From: Pseudoglutamicibacter albus
GTDB taxonomy: Bacteria; Actinomycetota; Actinomycetes; Actinomycetales; Micrococcaceae
Assembly (NCBI RefSeq): GCF_022346425.1
Contig: NZ_JAKRCW010000001.1
Coordinates: 124,001 to 188,000 of the forward strand
DNA length: 64,000 nt
Reading direction: 5' to 3'
Shown in pieces: positions 63,001-64,000 of the stretch. The notes under the pieces were generated by a model. The model was not told where the DNA came from. It saw nothing but the letters and a program-made list of their open reading frames with translations, and did not search any database. Position 1 is the first letter of the stretch, and every line of letters begins with the position of its first letter. The position numbers and the translations under genes were made by a program.

Positions 63001-63096
63001 GGGGCCGAGGCGCTCAGCGCCAAGACGCGCGAGGCCCTGCGTGAGGCGATGGGTCAGCGGCTGCGTCGGGTGATGCCGAAGCCGACCGCTGACTAG
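63001..63096 (+). other. Possible C-terminal coding scrap
   Basis: An open frame (from 62947) ends LSAKTREALREAMGQRLRR...PTAD-stop, which looks like a protein end but has no start. May be the tail of a lost gene; weak. Confidence 0.25.
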
Positions 63097-63138
63097 CTGG
63101 ATGCGCGAGGCCTCCCGACCAGCGTAGAACTTCTTGCC

Positions 63139-64000
63139 TCAGCTCTGTGCCGGCCTGCCTGGTACGGGTCGGTTCGGTTCGCTGATGCGGGTATCGAACC
63201 GGGTGCTCGCCCACTTTCGTTGGGTTGAGTTCAGCAATTCAATGAGGTCTTTGGAAACGAAACCGCGTTTCCCCTTTCCCACATTGAGTGACTCAAGCAC
63301 CCCGGTTTTCAAGAGATGGTCAAGAGCGTTCTTCGCTGACGTGGTGGTTGTTCCGGTTAGTTGGGCTGCCAGGCCGACGGTGAGCATCGGGAGCTTGGGT
63401 AGAACATCAAGAATTTTCCACACGGTTGAGTCTTCCCGCGGTATTCGTTTGCCGGTCTGCTCGGCATAGGTGGCGACCATCTCGCGGGCATCGCGTTCAA
63501 ACTCGTCGAGCTCATCCCTGAGCGCAGCCGCAAGATCCACAGCGTCATCAGCGGCCGCGATGAATGTCCGGAGCCATGTGTTGATGCCTTCGCTGACGTT
63601 GAGCTCGCGGACAGGTTCAGCGTCCGATGCGAGCTCAGCACCGTTCGGGATGCCACGGAACGCCATGAGCCCGGCAATGTATTCATCTGAGCGTGTGAGT
63701 AGAACCTGGCTGATGGGCAGTACGGAGCTTTCTGTGAGGCCGCCCCGGACAAGTACGGTGTGGATGAGCGCGCGGCCGATGCGCCCGTTGCCGTCAGCGA
63801 AAGGGTGCAGGGTTTCGAACTGCGCATGCACCAGGCCGGCCTGGATAAGGCACCCTACGGCGGCGCCGCTCATGAATTCCACGAGGTCCTCCACGGCAGG
63901 AACTAGAACGTCTTCCGTGGGAGGGATGAACTCGGCTTCCCCTGGGTGGATCTCGCTCCCGCCCACCCAGTTCTGCCTGTCACGAATCCCTGAGGCGCCA
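63139..64000 (-). CDS. Fic-family protein, C-terminal part (partial)
   Basis: The frame is open to the window edge (RDRQNWVGGSEIHPGEAEF is native Fic sequence), so the N-terminus lies beyond 64,000. The Fic active loop HPFADGNGRIGRAL is complete with catalytic His, and the following region holds a C-terminal winged HTH (LAAQLTGTTTTSAKNALDHL). Fic enzymes transfer AMP to protein hydroxyls. The inhibitory helix, if present, is outside the visible part. Confidence 0.9.
   Translation of the reverse strand, partial: GASGIRDRQNWVGGSEIHPGEAEFIPPTEDVLVPAVEDLVEFMSGAAVGCLIQAGLVHAQFETLHPFADGNGRIGRALIHTVLVRGGLTESSVLPISQVLLTRSDEYIAGLMAFRGIPNGAELASDAEPVRELNVSEGINTWLRTFIAAADDAVDLAAALRDELDEFERDAREMVATYAEQTGKRIPREDSTVWKILDVLPKLPMLTVGLAAQLTGTTTTSAKNALDHLLKTGVLESLNVGKGKRGFVSKDLIELLNSTQRKWASTRFDTRISEPNRPVPGRPAQS

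Noticed and set aside
1-64000. Prophage, insertion sequence, tRNA or rRNA genes
   Set aside because: No integrase, transposase, terminal repeats, phage structural genes or RNA gene structures were recognised on either strand.

Overview
The window is about 64 kb of chromosome from a high-GC Gram-positive bacterium (Actinomycetota). Micrococcales, such as an Arthrobacter or Pseudoglutamicibacter relative, seems likely, but that is inference. Supporting signs are frequent GTG/TTG starts, several apparently leaderless genes, a Tat signal, an LAxTG sortase motif, 'anchored-repeat' metal ABC transporter proteins and a cre-type alkylphenol cluster like that of Corynebacterium. No rRNA, tRNA, CRISPR array, integrase or transposase was seen. 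The two outermost genes (ECF S component, Fic protein) run off the window.

Left third (1-31,950): an ECF vitamin/nucleoside-type importer (S, T and two ATPases) is followed by a nucleoside hydrolase. Next come a Pro-rich coiled-coil membrane protein, an amino-acid-type binding lipoprotein, and a minus-strand gabD-like dehydrogenase / patatin / Sir2 run. A PIF1-like helicase carrying a BRCT domain is divergent from a five-gene anchored-repeat metal ABC island (12,961-20,495). That island has a Fur/Zur-like palindrome at its start and HxHxNW-type motifs in each surface domain. Then follow a LysR regulator with pcaIJ-type CoA-transferase genes, an MFS exporter, an amidohydrolase, an SDR, a DASS anion symporter and an NCS1 permease / cysteine hydrolase / HAD phosphatase operon.

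Middle (31,970-48,200): this is accessory and scarred DNA. It holds a GT-D glycosyltransferase, a secreted protein abutting a decapitated SDR, a methyltransferase and a nitronate monooxygenase. A two-gene nuclease/helicase cassette (GIY-YIG-DUF4357 plus PLD-SF2 helicase-DUF3427) is a defence candidate. An acyl-adenylate ligase and ketosynthase form a separate pair. Next is the tail of a lost surface protein beside a TipA-like MerR/DUF2268 module, then fused remnants of a divergent TetR/permease pair.

Right third (48,235-64,000): the best-supported catabolic system is a complete IclR-P450-PEP-synthase-like(2)-SDR-ferredoxin-ferredoxin reductase-HD phosphohydrolase-aldehyde dehydrogenase run. 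Its order matches creJ-I-H-G-F-E-D-C of Corynebacterium 4-cresol catabolism: phosphorylate the phenol, oxidise the methyl group with a P450, dephosphorylate, then oxidise to the hydroxybenzoate. The pcaIJ pair at 21.5 kb would act near the end of the same route (beta-ketoadipate pathway); the ring-cleavage genes are outside the window. A second catabolic unit follows (DUF2848, MHS symporter, GntR, nitrilase-family hydrolase) with a tandem GntR-type operator on the symporter promoter. The right edge has an ABC-2 permease fragment and a Fic protein.

An unlabelled pattern recurs through the window: short tandem repeats of 12-27 bp period that begin at a gene's stop codon, most units carrying another stop triplet.
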